This document shows, piece by piece, positions 49,672-58,668 of a stretch of 64,000 bases of DNA. Every line of letters begins with the position of its first letter. The first letter of the stretch is position 1. The stretch is from Kibdelosporangium persicum. Its GTDB lineage: Bacteria > Actinomycetota > Actinomycetes > Mycobacteriales > Pseudonocardiaceae. The position numbers and the translations under genes were made by a program. The notes beneath the pieces were generated by a model that saw only the letters and a program-made list of their open reading frames with translations, searched no databases and was not told where the DNA came from. The stretch lies in the NCBI RefSeq assembly GCF_013280595.1, contig NZ_JAAATY010000036.1:37430-101429 (forward strand), in the 5' to 3' direction.

Positions 49672-52168
49672 AGTCGTTGCCTACGTCGGTGATGTGGATG
49701 ACGGCGGTTCCGGCTTCGTCCGAGGCTGCCAGGTCGACCTCGCCGGAGATGGCCCAGTCGTGGTCTCCGGCGGGGTCGTCGATGATCTGGCGGACGAGCC
49801 AGCGTTCCGGTTGCTGCTCGACCACAAAAAGGTGCGGGCCGCGCGCTTCCGGACCGGCGGGCAGCGTGGAGTGCTCCTCGAAGTACGGGGTGAGGGCTTC
49901 CTGCCAGGCCTCGTAGTCCCAGCCGTCGGCGGCGTCGAGTTGGCCGAGTTCGTAGTAGTCGCGGCGGGACGCGAGTTCGACACGGCGGAAGAAAGCGTTG
50001 CGCACCAACACGCGGAAAGCCCTGGCGTTCTGGGTGACGGCGGGCGGCGTGTCGTCCTGCTGCTGGATCTGCTCGTCGTCCGGGTTGGCCAGTTTCTCCC
50101 ACTCGTCGATCAGGCTGGAGTCGACCTGGCGGACCAGTTCGCCGAGCCATTCGACGACGTCCTGCAACTCCTCGGTCTTCGCCTCGTCCGGCACGGTCTG
50201 CCGCAGAGCCTTGTACGCGTCAGCCAAATACCGCAGTACCAAGCCTTCCGAGCGCGCCAACTGGTAGAAGCTGACGTAGTCGGCGAAGTTCATCGCGCGC
50301 TCGTACATGTCCCGCACGACGGCCTTGGGTTCCAGGTGGTAGTCCGCGACCCAGGGGTGTCCGTTGCGGTACATCTCATACGCCGCATGCAAAAGCTCGG
50401 CGAGCGGCTCGGGATGCTTGACCTCGTCGAGCAACGCCATGCGCTCGTCGTACTCGATGCCCTCGGCCTTCATCTTGTTCACGGCCTCGCCACGCGCCTT
50501 GTGCTGCTGCGCGGAGAGAATCTGGCGCGGGCTTTCCAAAGTGGACTCGATGACCGACAGCACGTCGAGGGCGTAGCTCGGAGACTCCTTGTCCAGCAAG
50601 TCGATCGCAGCCAGTGCCAACGGCGACAACGGCTGGTTCAACGCGAAGTCGAACTGGAGGTCGACCGTGAGCCGGACAGTACGGCCGGTTTCGTCCGGCG
50701 TGTCGAGCTTCTCCACGACACCGGCGGCCAGCAGGGCGCGGTAGATCGCGATCGAGCGGCGGATCAGCTTGCGCTGCGAGGCGCGGTCCTCGTGGTTGTC
50801 CTCCAGAAGGTGCCGCATGGCCTTGAACGCGTCGCCGGGACGGCCGATCACGTTGAGCAGCATGGAATGGCTGACGGCGAAGCTGGACGTCAACGGCTCC
50901 GGCTCGGCCGCGATCAACCGTTCGAACGTCTGCTTGCTCCAGGAGACGAAGCCCTCCGGCGGCTTCTTGCGCACGACCTTGCGGCGCTTCTTCGGGTCGT
51001 CGCCCGCCTTGGCGAGCAAGCGCTCGTTCTCGACGTCGTGCTCGGGCGCCTGCACCACCACGTTGCCGACGGTGTCGTACCCGGCGCGTCCCGCCCGCCC
51101 GGCGATCTGGTGGAACTCACGCGCCTTGAGGTGCCGCGTCTTCGTACCGTCGTATTTGGACAGTCCGGTGAACAGCACGGTCCGGATGGGAACGTTGATC
51201 CCGACGCCGAGTGTGTCCGTGCCGCAGATGATCTTCAGCAGACCTGCCTGGGCGAGCCGTTCGACGAGCCGCCGGTACTTGGGCAGCATGCCCGCGTGGT
51301 GCACGCCGATCCCGTGCCGCACCAGGCGGGACAGCGTCTTGCCGAACCCGGAGGTGAACCGGAAGCGCCCGATCAGCCGGGCGATCTCGTCCTTCTCCTG
51401 GCGCGTGGAGACGTTGATGCTCATCAACGCGTTCGCGCGCTCGATCGCCGACGCCTGCGTGAAATGCACGACGTAGATCGGCGACTGGTTGGTGTAGAGC
51501 AACTCCTCCAACGTCTCGTGCATCGGAGTCATCGCGTAGTTGTAGAACAGCGGCACCGGTCGCTGCGCCGAACTGACCACTGTGGTCTGCCGTCCGGTAC
51601 GGCGGGTGAGGTCCTTTTCGAACCGCGTGACGTCCCCGAGCGTCGCCGACATCAGGACGAACTGCGCCTTGGGCAGCTCCAGCAGCGGAACCTGCCACGC
51701 CCAGCCGCGCTCGGGCTCGGAGTAGAAGTGGAACTCGTCCATCACGACCTGGCCGACGTCCGCCTCGGCGCCGTCGCGCAGCGCGATGTTCGCCAGGATC
51801 TCGGCCGTGCAGCAGATGATCGGCGCGCCCGCGTTCACGCTGGAGTCGCCGGTCATCATGCCGACGTTCTCCGCGCCGAAGACCTCGCACAGGTCGAAGA
51901 ACTTCTCCGAGACCAGGGCCTTGATCGGCGCGGTGTAGAAGCTGCGCCGCCGCTCGGCCATGGCGGTGAAGTGCGCGCCCACCGCCACCAGGCTCTTGCC
52001 CGATCCGGTCGGGGTGGCCAGGATCACGTTCGACCCCGAGACGACCTCGATCAGCGCCTCTTCCTGCGCCGGGTAGAGGCTGAGCCCACGGCCGGCCGCC
52101 CAGGTGGCGAACGTGTCGAAGAGAGCGTCGGGGTCAGGGCTGGCGGGGACGAGTTCGGTGAGTGTCAT
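49670..52168 (-). CDS. DEAD/DEAH-box helicase with DUF3516
   Basis: 832 residues. SF2 motifs: I ATPTGSGKS near 51-59, II MDEFH, III MSATL, V GTDTLGVGINVP, VI HQIAGRAGRAG. A winged/helical C-terminal region of over 400 residues matches the layout of actinobacterial DUF3516 helicases. It is related to Ski2/Mtr4-type RNA helicases; an RNA or DNA substrate role in actinomycetes is not settled. The ATG at 52168 is preceded by GGGGTCATG with a poor ribosome site. Single-gene unit; the end touches repeat copy 4. Confidence 0.9.
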   Translation of the reverse strand: MTLTELVPASPDPDALFDTFATWAAGRGLSLYPAQEEALIEVVSGSNVILATPTGSGKSLVAVGAHFTAMAERRRSFYTAPIKALVSEKFFDLCEVFGAENVGMMTGDSSVNAGAPIICCTAEILANIALRDGAEADVGQVVMDEFHFYSEPERGWAWQVPLLELPKAQFVLMSATLGDVTRFEKDLTRRTGRQTTVVSSAQRPVPLFYNYAMTPMHETLEELLYTNQSPIYVVHFTQASAIERANALMSINVSTRQEKDEIARLIGRFRFTSGFGKTLSRLVRHGIGVHHAGMLPKYRRLVERLAQAGLLKIICGTDTLGVGINVPIRTVLFTGLSKYDGTKTRHLKAREFHQIAGRAGRAGYDTVGNVVVQAPEHDVENERLLAKAGDDPKKRRKVVRKKPPEGFVSWSKQTFERLIAAEPEPLTSSFAVSHSMLLNVIGRPGDAFKAMRHLLEDNHEDRASQRKLIRRSIAIYRALLAAGVVEKLDTPDETGRTVRLTVDLQFDFALNQPLSPLALAAIDLLDKESPSYALDVLSVIESTLESPRQILSAQQHKARGEAVNKMKAEGIEYDERMALLDEVKHPEPLAELLHAAYEMYRNGHPWVADYHLEPKAVVRDMYERAMNFADYVSFYQLARSEGLVLRYLADAYKALRQTVPDEAKTEELQDVVEWLGELVRQVDSSLIDEWEKLANPDDEQIQQQDDTPPAVTQNARAFRVLVRNAFFRRVELASRRDYYELGQLDAADGWDYEAWQEALTPYFEEHSTLPAGPEARGPHLFVVEQQPERWLVRQIIDDPAGDHDWAISGEVDLAASDEAGTAVIHITDVGND

Positions 52169-52210
52169 GACCCCTCAAACTTAGCCGACCGCACGTGCGA
52201 CCCTGGTCAG

Positions 52211-52606
52211 GTGATCGACCTCGGGCCAGTCCTGGCGCGGACGGCCGGGCTGCGCGGGATGACCGCCCACCGGATCCGGGTCCGCGAGGACGGCGTGCTC
52301 ACCTTCTCCCTCAGCCGGCCGCCGGACGACCACCGCTGGATCGTGTGGATCTACTCGCCCGCGTGGCGGGTCGAGTCGGCGGACAGGGTGCTGGCCAGTG
52401 CGCGTGCGCTCAACGGCCGGAGACTGCGCGGCACGGACATCGAGCCGCCGAGCCTCGACACGACGTTCCGGTTCTCGACCTACGCCCTGCGGGTGTTCCC
52501 GGTCACCGCGAGGGAGGACAGCCACGCCTGGCCGCAGTGGTCGCTGCGGTCGCCGGACGGCGAGGTCTGGGACATCGGCCCGGGCTCCGAGTGGTCGGTC
52601 CGATGA
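52211..52606 (+). CDS. Hypothetical protein
   Basis: 131 residues, GTG start at 52211, divergent from the helicase by 42 bp. I do not recognise the family. It is soluble and rich in Trp/Arg; DGVLTFSLSRPPDDHRWIVWIYS suggests a beta-rich fold. Its stop overlaps the next gene by 4 nt (ATGA), and the next protein has a similar line (LITFALPAADHQWSVQFED), so the two may be distant tandem paralogues acting together. Confidence 0.65.
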   Translation: MIDLGPVLARTAGLRGMTAHRIRVREDGVLTFSLSRPPDDHRWIVWIYSPAWRVESADRVLASARALNGRRLRGTDIEPPSLDTTFRFSTYALRVFPVTAREDSHAWPQWSLRSPDGEVWDIGPGSEWSVR

Positions 52607-53004
52607 GCCTGGACCGGGTGTACGGCCTGGTGGGCTGGACGGTGCGGGGCGCGCGGCTGAGCCAGCTGGCGGGCTCGTCGCTCATGATCGAACTGGGCGG
52701 TTGCCTGGTGCTGATCAACGACGCCGCGTGGCGGCTGGAGGACGAGCAGGACTTCCTGGTCGGCAGCGGCGACGACCGCGACTACGTCAGGGGCATGATC
52801 ACCGAGCTGGACGGCCGGACGCTGACCACGGTCACGGTGTCGAAGTTCCTGGACCTCACCCTGGACTTCGACGGTCTCCGGCTGATCACGTTCGCCCTGC
52901 CCGCCGCCGACCACCAGTGGTCGGTGCAGTTCGAAGACGACACGACGTTCTTCGCCGGGCCCGTGGCTGGCGGGACCGATTCGTCCCACCAGCCACGGCA
53001 GTGA
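52603..53004 (+). CDS. Hypothetical protein, possible paralogue of the upstream gene
   Basis: 133 residues, beginning at the ATG inside the upstream stop. No signal peptide or membrane segment. FDGLRLITFALPAADHQWSVQFED recalls the upstream protein's DGVLTFSLSRPPDDHRW segment. No function assigned. Convergent with the VOC protein gene, 2 bp apart. Confidence 0.65.
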   Translation: MSLDRVYGLVGWTVRGARLSQLAGSSLMIELGGCLVLINDAAWRLEDEQDFLVGSGDDRDYVRGMITELDGRTLTTVTVSKFLDLTLDFDGLRLITFALPAADHQWSVQFEDDTTFFAGPVAGGTDSSHQPRQ

Positions 53005-53006
53005 GG

Positions 53007-53342
53007 TCAGCCCTGCTCGTACAGGCTGAACGACGTGCCCTGGTCGTCCTGGCAGTGCGCGATGCGGCCGAAGCCCGGGACCGGCGCGGCGTCGCCGGGC
53101 TTGCCGCCGAGCTCGCCGATCTTGGCGAGGGTGGCGTCGAGGTCGTCGACCTGGAAGTACACCCGGCTGGCGGGCAGCTCGGCGGACTTCGGCGCGATCG
53201 CCCCGGCCGCGCCGTTGGTGACGAGGTGGTAGTCCTGGCCTTCGAACGGCTGGGTCTGCCACCCCAGGACGGCGCCGTAGAACTTCGCCGCCTTGGAGGT
53301 GTCGTCGACGGCCAGCTCGAACCAGTTGACTTCGCCAGACAT
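53007..53342 (-). CDS. VOC-family (glyoxalase/dioxygenase-fold) protein
   Basis: 111 residues with paired beta-alpha-beta-beta-beta modules. The opening VNWFELAVDDTSKAAKFYGAVLGWQT and the later VYFQVDDLDATLAKIGELGG and ending DDQGTSFSLYE are typical of the PhnB/glyoxalase-like group. Start ATG 53342 has GAGGAAAA upstream. The metal-ligand pattern is incomplete, so it could be catalytic or a binding protein. Confidence 0.82.
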   Translation of the reverse strand: MSGEVNWFELAVDDTSKAAKFYGAVLGWQTQPFEGQDYHLVTNGAAGAIAPKSAELPASRVYFQVDDLDATLAKIGELGGKPGDAAPVPGFGRIAHCQDDQGTSFSLYEQG

Positions 53343-53430
53343 GATGTTTTCCTCTCGGGTTGATCGAACTACCCGCAAGGACGACCAGGTCAGGCCCAAC
53401 TCGACAGCCGTGGCGAAGATTTTTTGGCGA

Positions 53431-53610
53431 TCAGCCGGTCAAGGTGTGGGTGAGGGTGTGCCAGGACGATTCGGGGAAGGTGAGGGTGCCGCCGGTCCGG
53501 TTCTTGGTGTCACGGACAGCAGCGGTGCCGGGAACCAAGGCCACCTCGACACAGCCGCCGTTCGATCCACTACGACTCGACTTCCGCCACTCTGCGTTTT
53601 CAAGATCCAT
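53431..53610 (-). CDS. DUF397 protein
   Basis: A 59-residue small protein too short for many ORF lists. It has the DUF397 hallmarks: EWRKSSRSGSNGGCVEVA near the start, VRDTKN in the middle and WHTLTHTL near the end. It follows the XRE regulator by 6 nt. Such pairs are widespread in actinomycetes; the small protein is thought to counteract its HTH partner, in BldB/WhiJ-type developmental control. Confidence 0.9.
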   Translation of the reverse strand: MDLENAEWRKSSRSGSNGGCVEVALVPGTAAVRDTKNRTGGTLTFPESSWHTLTHTLTG

Positions 53611-53616
53611 CTTGTC

Positions 53617-54465
53617 TCAGCCTCTGTCGTATTCGGCTGCCATGCGGGCCAGGAACTTCACTGATTCGGATGAATCCAGTGCCGTCTCCATGAGGATATC
53701 GGTCGCTTCGTGAAACGGAGCCACATCCTCTGGCTCGTCGACGAACAGCGAGGATCGCTTGTGCTCCAGGTACACGATCGACCGGGCCCTGGTGAAATCG
53801 AGGGTCACGTAGGTGCCATCGAGACCGGTGTGAGAACCCCGGTCGAACGGGATGACCCGCACATCGACATTGGGCAAGCTGACCTGGTCGATGACATGCC
53901 GGAGTTGCTCGGCCATCACCCGGCCACCTCCGACTGGTCTGCACAGCGCGGCCTCATCGATGATCGCCAGGTACCGCGGCGGGGTCGGCCGGGTCAGAAT
54001 GGCTTGGCGGCCGAGCCGCGCTGAGACCATCGCCTCCCGGTGGGAACCGGTGACACCGGCCGATGTCAGTATTTCGCGGATGTAGCTGGGTACCTGGAGC
54101 AGGCCGGGAATTCGCAGTAGCGACACCTCAACGATCCGGGCGGCTTCCGACTCGAAGGTGATCAGCGCGGGCAGCTCCTTCGGGAGCCTGGCTCCGGAGG
54201 TTTCCCACCAGCCGGGTTGGCTGGCCTCCCTCGCCATTGTCAGCAAACGTTCTCGCTCCACTCCCGTCACTCCGTAGACCACCAGCAACGCCACCATGTC
54301 CACCACTTGAATCCCGCGGTTTCCCAGCTCTATCCGGTTCAGCGTCGATGCCGACAGGCCCGCCCGGGCCGCCGCATCCCGCGTGTTCAGTCCCGCTTCC
54401 GTCCGCAGCGCCTTCAGTTCCGCTGCCAGGCCGCGCATCCGGGCAGTGCCCCGTGTGTACTTCAT
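53617..54465 (-). CDS. XRE-family HTH regulator with DUF5753 domain
   Basis: 282 residues. The N-terminal HTH (about 13-65; LKALRTEAGLNTRDAAARAGLSASTLNRIE) precedes a C-terminal DUF5753 region (about 95-275; LLRIPGLLQVPSYIREIL, RQAILTRPTPPRYLAIIDEAALCRPVGG). With the DUF397 gene immediately after, it forms the common WhiJ-like regulator pair. The ATG at 54465 is divergent from a small gene at 54565, which it may control. Confidence 0.88.
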   Translation of the reverse strand: MKYTRGTARMRGLAAELKALRTEAGLNTRDAAARAGLSASTLNRIELGNRGIQVVDMVALLVVYGVTGVERERLLTMAREASQPGWWETSGARLPKELPALITFESEAARIVEVSLLRIPGLLQVPSYIREILTSAGVTGSHREAMVSARLGRQAILTRPTPPRYLAIIDEAALCRPVGGGRVMAEQLRHVIDQVSLPNVDVRVIPFDRGSHTGLDGTYVTLDFTRARSIVYLEHKRSSLFVDEPEDVAPFHEATDILMETALDSSESVKFLARMAAEYDRG

Positions 54466-54564
54466 GCTTCCAGTGCACCGGCTTGGGACAGGCGCCCGCC
54501 ACTACACGATCGGGGTCGCCGTTTCAGGTGCTGGGACAATTTCCCCTTGTGCCACAGTACTTCC

Positions 54565-54825
54565 ATGCCAACTCGTGAAGACGTGTTCGAGGAACTCCGG
54601 GCGGCGGCCGGTGCGAATCCGCCCCGCCGGTTCGCGTTGTGCCAGATCCTGCCCGGCGACGGCGGGTTCAACGGCAAGATCATCGCCTGGGGACTCGCGC
54701 ACGAGGACAAAGTCCAGGTGAACTCCGTCGAACCGGGCATGTCCGGGCACCTCAGCTCGATGGACTCGGTCAGTTTCCTCTTCGGTGACTCGTGTGAGGT
54801 CGTCTGGATCGACTGCGAGCCGTAG
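54565..54825 (+). CDS. Small hypothetical protein
   Basis: 86 residues, ATG 54565, starting 100 bp from the divergent XRE gene. PTREDVFEELRAAAG at the N-terminus is helical; the rest (RFALCQILPGDGGFNGKII, SVSFLFGDSCEVVWIDCEP) is beta-like with three cysteines. Unrecognised. It could be a toxin-like or target gene of the neighbouring regulator pair, but nothing in the sequence shows that. Confidence 0.5.
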   Translation: MPTREDVFEELRAAAGANPPRRFALCQILPGDGGFNGKIIAWGLAHEDKVQVNSVEPGMSGHLSSMDSVSFLFGDSCEVVWIDCEP

Positions 54826-54931
54826 GACTTGACGGACCCGGCTGTTCGATGATCTGATCTCCGCCAGCGTCGCGGTGTACCCGGCAAAGAGACCGCCGAG
54901 GACATGGAGGCGTGGTACCACAGGGAAAACG

Positions 54932-55381
54932 TTGGATTCGAAGAGCCGTATCGCGGCCTTTGGCACTCAACTCATCGAAGTTCACGACTGGCTGCGCGAG
55001 CAGCTCGCGCGGCTGCGCGCCGACCTGGAGTCCGGCAACGCCCAGCCCAGGAAGTTGCAGGCGCACTGCCTGACCTTCTGCCAGGCGATCACCAAGCACC
55101 ACACCGGCGAGGACAGCGGTGCCTTTCCGGTGCTGGCGCGGCAGTTCCCCGAACTGCGGCCGGTGCTGGACGAGCTCACCCGTGACCATGAAGTGATCAC
55201 GGTGATGCTGCGGCGTCTCGACTCCGTCGACTTCGCCGACAAGGCGACGGCGTTGCGGGAACTCAACGGTGTCGAGGCGATCGTGGAGTCACACTTCACC
55301 TACGAGGAACGCAAGATCATCGACGCGCTGAACACCCTGGACAATCCGGAGTGGGACGGGGAGTTCCTCGACCGCGGTTAG
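54932..55381 (+). CDS. Hemerythrin HHE cation-binding protein
   Basis: 149 residues, four-helix bundle. Putative di-iron ligands are His18 (IEVHDWL), His56/His57 and Glu60 (TKHHTGED), His86 (TRDHEVI), and His121 with Glu125 (ESHFTYEE). It may bind oxygen, NO or iron. I chose TTG 54932 (AGGGA upstream) because DSKSRIAAFGTQLIEVHDWLR is the normal opening; GTG 54875 in the same frame would add 19 residues. Convergent with the ECF42 gene across the 175 bp inverted repeat. Confidence 0.8.
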   Translation: MDSKSRIAAFGTQLIEVHDWLREQLARLRADLESGNAQPRKLQAHCLTFCQAITKHHTGEDSGAFPVLARQFPELRPVLDELTRDHEVITVMLRRLDSVDFADKATALRELNGVEAIVESHFTYEERKIIDALNTLDNPEWDGEFLDRG

Positions 55382-55385
55382 CGCC

Positions 55386-55560
55386 GTGTCCACCTTTCCG
55401 GCACCCCGTGTGCACCTTTCCGGCACAACGAGTTGCACGTTCCGGCACCGCGAGATTCCCGTGTCGTCGGGTCGGGGTGGCGGCAGGGAATCTCATGGTG
55501 CCGGTGTGTGTATTTCATGGTGCCGGAATGGTGGACACACTGTGCCGGAATGGTGGACAC
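55386..55560. repeat. Large imperfect inverted repeat, 75 nt arms
   Basis: The left arm 55386-55460 and right arm 55486-55560 are each 75 nt with a 25 nt loop. The outer ends match as GTGTCCACCTTTCCGGCAC against GTGTCCACCATTCCGGCAC, and the inner ends as GAGATTCCC against GGGAATCTC. Each arm contains three units of (TG)CACC.TTCCGGCAC. It lies exactly between two convergent genes, so a terminator or a folded 3' RNA is plausible. Confidence 0.88.
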
Positions 55561-55562
55561 GG

Positions 55563-56732
55563 CTAGGGGTTGGCCAGGCGGGATTCGAGGAAGCGGCGGT
55601 CGGAGTCCTCTGTGGCCAGTGCCAGGGCCCGGCGGTAGGCGTCCGCCGCTTCCTCAGTCCTTCCCAAGCGGCGCAACAAATCCGCCCGCGCCGAGTGCAT
55701 CAGGTGGAACTTGTCCAGGCCTTCGATGGAGTCGATCAGCTTCAGGCCCGTTTCCGGTCCGTCGGCCATCGCCACGGCCACCGCCAGGTTCAGCCTGATC
55801 ACCGGGGTCGGGTACCGCGAGGCCAGTTCCGTGTACAGGGCGACGATCTGTAGCCAGTCCGTGTCCTGTGCGGACGGAGCCTGCGAGTGCACGGCGGCGA
55901 TCGCGGCCTGCAACTGGTACCGCCCAGGTCTCTTGTGCCGGAGCGCGCGATCGAGAATCCCGATTCCTTCCGCGATCTGCGAAGCGTCCCAGAGCGAGCG
56001 GTCCTGGTCCGCCAACAGGACAAGATCACCCGATCGTGTCCGTCGGGCGTCGCGCCGGGAGTCCTGCAACAGCATCAACGCCAGCAGACCGAGGGCCTCG
56101 GGCTCGTCCGGCATCAGCGACGCGATCAGCTTCCCCAGCCGGATCGCCTCGGCCGCCAGCATGCGGTCCGCGGCCGTGTAGCCCTGCGTGTAGACCAGGT
56201 ACACCACCGCCAGCACGGCCGAAAGGCGGTGCGGCAGTTGATGATCAGCGGGTACGGCGAACGCGATCCCGGCGTCCCTGATCTTGCGCTTGGCCCGCAC
56301 CAGGCGCTGCGCCATGGTGGACTCGGGCACCAGGAACTCACGGCCGATCTGCGCCGCGGTCAGGCCCGCCACCGCCTGCAACGTCAACGCCACGCGGGCT
56401 TCCAGGGACAACGCCGGGTGGCAGCACGTGAAGATCAGCGCGAGCCGCTCGTCGCCGATGTTCAGCAGGGTGTCCTCGCTGTGCTCCGGAACCGGGGCCA
56501 CCACGTGAGCGGGCGCCCGCCTGGCCCGCCGAATCCGGTCGATCGCCCGGTTACGGGCCACGGTCACCAGCCACGCCACGGGATCGTCGGGCACGTCCGA
56601 CCAGGTGCGTAACGCCTGCGCGCACGCGTCCTGCAACGAGTCCTCAGCCAGCTCCATATCGCCGAGGACCCGTGTCAACGCCGCCAGCATCCGGGTCCGA
56701 TGGTCCCGGAACACCTGCTCGACGGCGTGCAT
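55563..56732 (-). CDS. ECF42-group sigma factor with TPR-like C-terminal domain (DUF6596)
   Basis: 389 residues. Sigma regions 2 (about 5-75; [32 protein letters not shown]) and 4 (about 110-165; [28 protein letters not shown]) are followed by a 220-residue helical repeat domain ([46 protein letters not shown]). This architecture defines ECF42, which needs no separate anti-sigma and is nearly always next to DGPF/YCII proteins, as here. ATG 56732 directly follows the stop of that gene. Confidence 0.92.
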   Translation of the reverse strand: MHAVEQVFRDHRTRMLAALTRVLGDMELAEDSLQDACAQALRTWSDVPDDPVAWLVTVARNRAIDRIRRARRAPAHVVAPVPEHSEDTLLNIGDERLALIFTCCHPALSLEARVALTLQAVAGLTAAQIGREFLVPESTMAQRLVRAKRKIRDAGIAFAVPADHQLPHRLSAVLAVVYLVYTQGYTAADRMLAAEAIRLGKLIASLMPDEPEALGLLALMLLQDSRRDARRTRSGDLVLLADQDRSLWDASQIAEGIGILDRALRHKRPGRYQLQAAIAAVHSQAPSAQDTDWLQIVALYTELASRYPTPVIRLNLAVAVAMADGPETGLKLIDSIEGLDKFHLMHSARADLLRRLGRTEEAADAYRRALALATEDSDRRFLESRLANP

Positions 56733-57068
56733 CTACCGGTAGTCGGCTTCCAGGACCGGCCGGACCTCGATCGACCCGAGCTCGGCCAGCGGGCACCGGG
56801 CCGCCAGCTCGATCGCCTCGTCCAGGTCCTTGCAGTCCAGGATGAAATACCCGCCGAGCTGCTCGTGGGTCTCGGCGAAGGGCCCGTCGGTGATCAGGGT
56901 CTCCTCGTCGCGCACCCGCACCGTCGTCGCCGTGTCCGGCAGGTGCAGCGGGTCGCCCGCGAGGAACACACCGCGCTCCTTCAGATCCTCGACGTACGCC
57001 AGAACATCGTCGTAGCGGTCCGGCATCTGCTCGCGGTGGCAGTCGTAGATCAACAACATGTAGCGCAC
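56733..57068 (-). CDS. DGPF/YCII-related protein, partner of ECF42 sigma
   Basis: 111 residues: MLLIYD at the start, LITDGPFAETHEQLGGYFILDC near the middle (the DGPF motif), and the ending IEVRPVLEADYR. It has a ferredoxin-like dimeric YCII fold. Its stop directly abuts the sigma factor ATG, so the two are one unit, and it is the usual ECF42 target. Start GTG 57068 with AAAGGGG upstream. The biochemical role is unknown. Confidence 0.9.
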   Translation of the reverse strand: MRYMLLIYDCHREQMPDRYDDVLAYVEDLKERGVFLAGDPLHLPDTATTVRVRDEETLITDGPFAETHEQLGGYFILDCKDLDEAIELAARCPLAELGSIEVRPVLEADYR

Positions 57069-57138
57069 TCGATCCCCTTTCCCGAGGAGAACGACGACCC
57101 GGCCGGTCCGGACTCGGCGTCCGGACCGGACCAGAAAC

Positions 57139-58110
57139 CTACGCCTTGGCGATCGCCGGAAGCCAGTCCACGACCGAACCTTCCGCGTCGTCCGCGTACA
57201 GCGCCTCGTGCTCGAGGTCGTCGAAGGCCGTCGAGTCGAACGCGGCGAAGGCGCGCTTGAGCGTGTCCTCGTCCAGCAGGCCGGACGCGACCAGCTCGGT
57301 CCGGGCACGGCCCTTGAGCACGTGCAGGGCCAGCGCCTCGGCGGCGTTGGTCGGGGAGCGCCACTCGTCCTCGGTCAGCCGCTCGCCCACGATCACCGTC
57401 GCGATCAGGAACCGCTTGGCGAACCAGGCCGAGTACTGGTCGGCGAACGCCTTCGGCAGCTCGTCCAGCACCAGCAGCTCGTCGTGCTGGTCGGCCGTGG
57501 TGTCGTCCTCGTCGAGCGCCTGGACGTCGTCGAACAGCTCGTCGATCACCACGACGACCGCCTCGGCCAGCGCGCCGGCCACCAGCTGGGCCTGCTCGGG
57601 CGTGACGCCGTCCTCGGTGCCGAACGAGTCCGTGCCCAGCGCCGTCACCAGTTCGGACGCGGCCGCCAGCAGGTCACGCCGCTCGTCCAGCTCCTCCTCG
57701 GACAACTCGATCAGCTCGACCTCGTCCTGCGCGAGTTCGAGTTCCTCCTCGACCGGCTCCTCCTCCAGCGCGGTCTCCAGGTCCTCGTCGCTGACGGTCA
57801 CCTCGCACGTCCCGACCGTCCAGTCGGCGAGCAGCTCGGTGCGCCCGAGCAGCTCGGTCAGCACGGTCCGGGCGGCCTCCTCGGCGAATGCCAGCGCCGG
57901 AGCCTCGACCAGCCACTTGATCGACGCGCCACCCGGGTGGGCGGACACCTCGTGATCGAGCGGCTCGATCTCGACACCGTCGGGTCCTTCGATGCCGGCC
58001 AGCAGGTCAAGCTGCTCGTCGAGCAGCGACACGACGCCGTGGCGGTGCAGTGCGTCCAGTTCCGGGGTGCCCGCCGGCGGGGCGACCTCGGCCTTGAGCT
58101 GGTATTCCAT
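57139..58110 (-). CDS. Acidic hypothetical protein
   Basis: 323 residues, strongly acidic. The middle segment (about 105-150) is a Glu/Leu-rich stretch (EEPVEEELELAQDEVELIEL). The N-terminus EYQLKAEVAPPAGTPELDALHRHG and the later FADQYSAWFAKRFLIATVIVGERLTEDEW are not assigned to a family I know. No signal or membrane helix. It lies alone between the DGPF gene and soxR; function unknown. Confidence 0.75.
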   Translation of the reverse strand: MEYQLKAEVAPPAGTPELDALHRHGVVSLLDEQLDLLAGIEGPDGVEIEPLDHEVSAHPGGASIKWLVEAPALAFAEEAARTVLTELLGRTELLADWTVGTCEVTVSDEDLETALEEEPVEEELELAQDEVELIELSEEELDERRDLLAAASELVTALGTDSFGTEDGVTPEQAQLVAGALAEAVVVVIDELFDDVQALDEDDTTADQHDELLVLDELPKAFADQYSAWFAKRFLIATVIVGERLTEDEWRSPTNAAEALALHVLKGRARTELVASGLLDEDTLKRAFAAFDSTAFDDLEHEALYADDAEGSVVDWLPAIAKA

Positions 58111-58128
58111 GGGCGGGAGTCTGCCACC

Positions 58129-58593
58129 TTATGCCGTGTCGGCCGCACGCAGCCGTCGCGGTAGGTAACCGGCTCCCGGTCCGCGGGTCGCCAGCTCGTC
58201 ACCCGGGTTGGAGAACGAGCACGTCCGCAGGGACAGGCACCCGCACCCGATACACGAGTCGAGGCTGTCGCGCAGCGACTCCAGGGCCTGGATCTGCTCG
58301 TTGATCCGCTCGCGCCAGCCACGGGACAGCTTGGTCCAGTCCGCTTTGGTCGGTGTCCGGCCCTGCGGCAGCGTGGCGAGTGCGGCCGCGATCTCGTCGA
58401 GCGACAGGCCCACGTTGCGGGCGGCACGGATGAATGCCAGGCGCCGCAGCACTCCTCGTTCGTAACGGCGTTGGGAGCCGGTGGTCCGCGTCGAGCTGAT
58501 CAGGCCGAGGCTGTCGTAGTACCGCAGTGCCGACGGTGCGAAGCCGCTGCGCCGGGCCACCTCACCGACGCCGAGCAGGTCCCTGGTGTGCAT
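58129..58593 (-). CDS. soxR: Redox-sensing regulator SoxR
   Basis: A 154-residue MerR-family protein. The N-terminal HTH (about 5-30; LLGVGEVARRSGFAPSALRYYDSLGL) is followed by a dimer helix and the [2Fe-2S] cluster Cys114, Cys117, Cys119 and Cys125 (CIGCGCLSLRTC). Oxidation of the cluster by redox-active molecules switches on its target promoters; in actinomycetes SoxR usually responds to endogenous antibiotics and quinones. ATG 58593 was chosen because the extended upstream frame would cross its own operator. Divergent from the SDR operon. Confidence 0.93.
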   Translation of the reverse strand: MHTRDLLGVGEVARRSGFAPSALRYYDSLGLISSTRTTGSQRRYERGVLRRLAFIRAARNVGLSLDEIAAALATLPQGRTPTKADWTKLSRGWRERINEQIQALESLRDSLDSCIGCGCLSLRTCSFSNPGDELATRGPGAGYLPRRLRAADTA

Positions 58594-58606
58594 GGTCCCC
58601 CTTGAC

Positions 58607-58622
58607 TTCAAGTTCACTTGAA
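58607..58622. promoter_or_regulatory. SoxR box
   Basis: TTCAAGTTCACTTGAA, exact 7 bp half sites with a 2 bp centre, between soxR and the SDR gene. It closely matches the actinomycete and E. coli SoxR box (CCTCAAGTTAACTTGAGG). Predicted to control the SDR-queA-CMD operon and perhaps soxR. Confidence 0.8.
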
Positions 58623-58668
58623 CTATCAGGATGACAGCCAGGGGGATTGGAACGCAAGGAGAAGTCAC

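Noticed and set aside
49694..52210. Very long open frame on the plus strand opposite the helicase
   Set aside because: It is the antisense of a well-conserved helicase; only its last part (from 52211) is a believable gene. High GC makes such shadows common.
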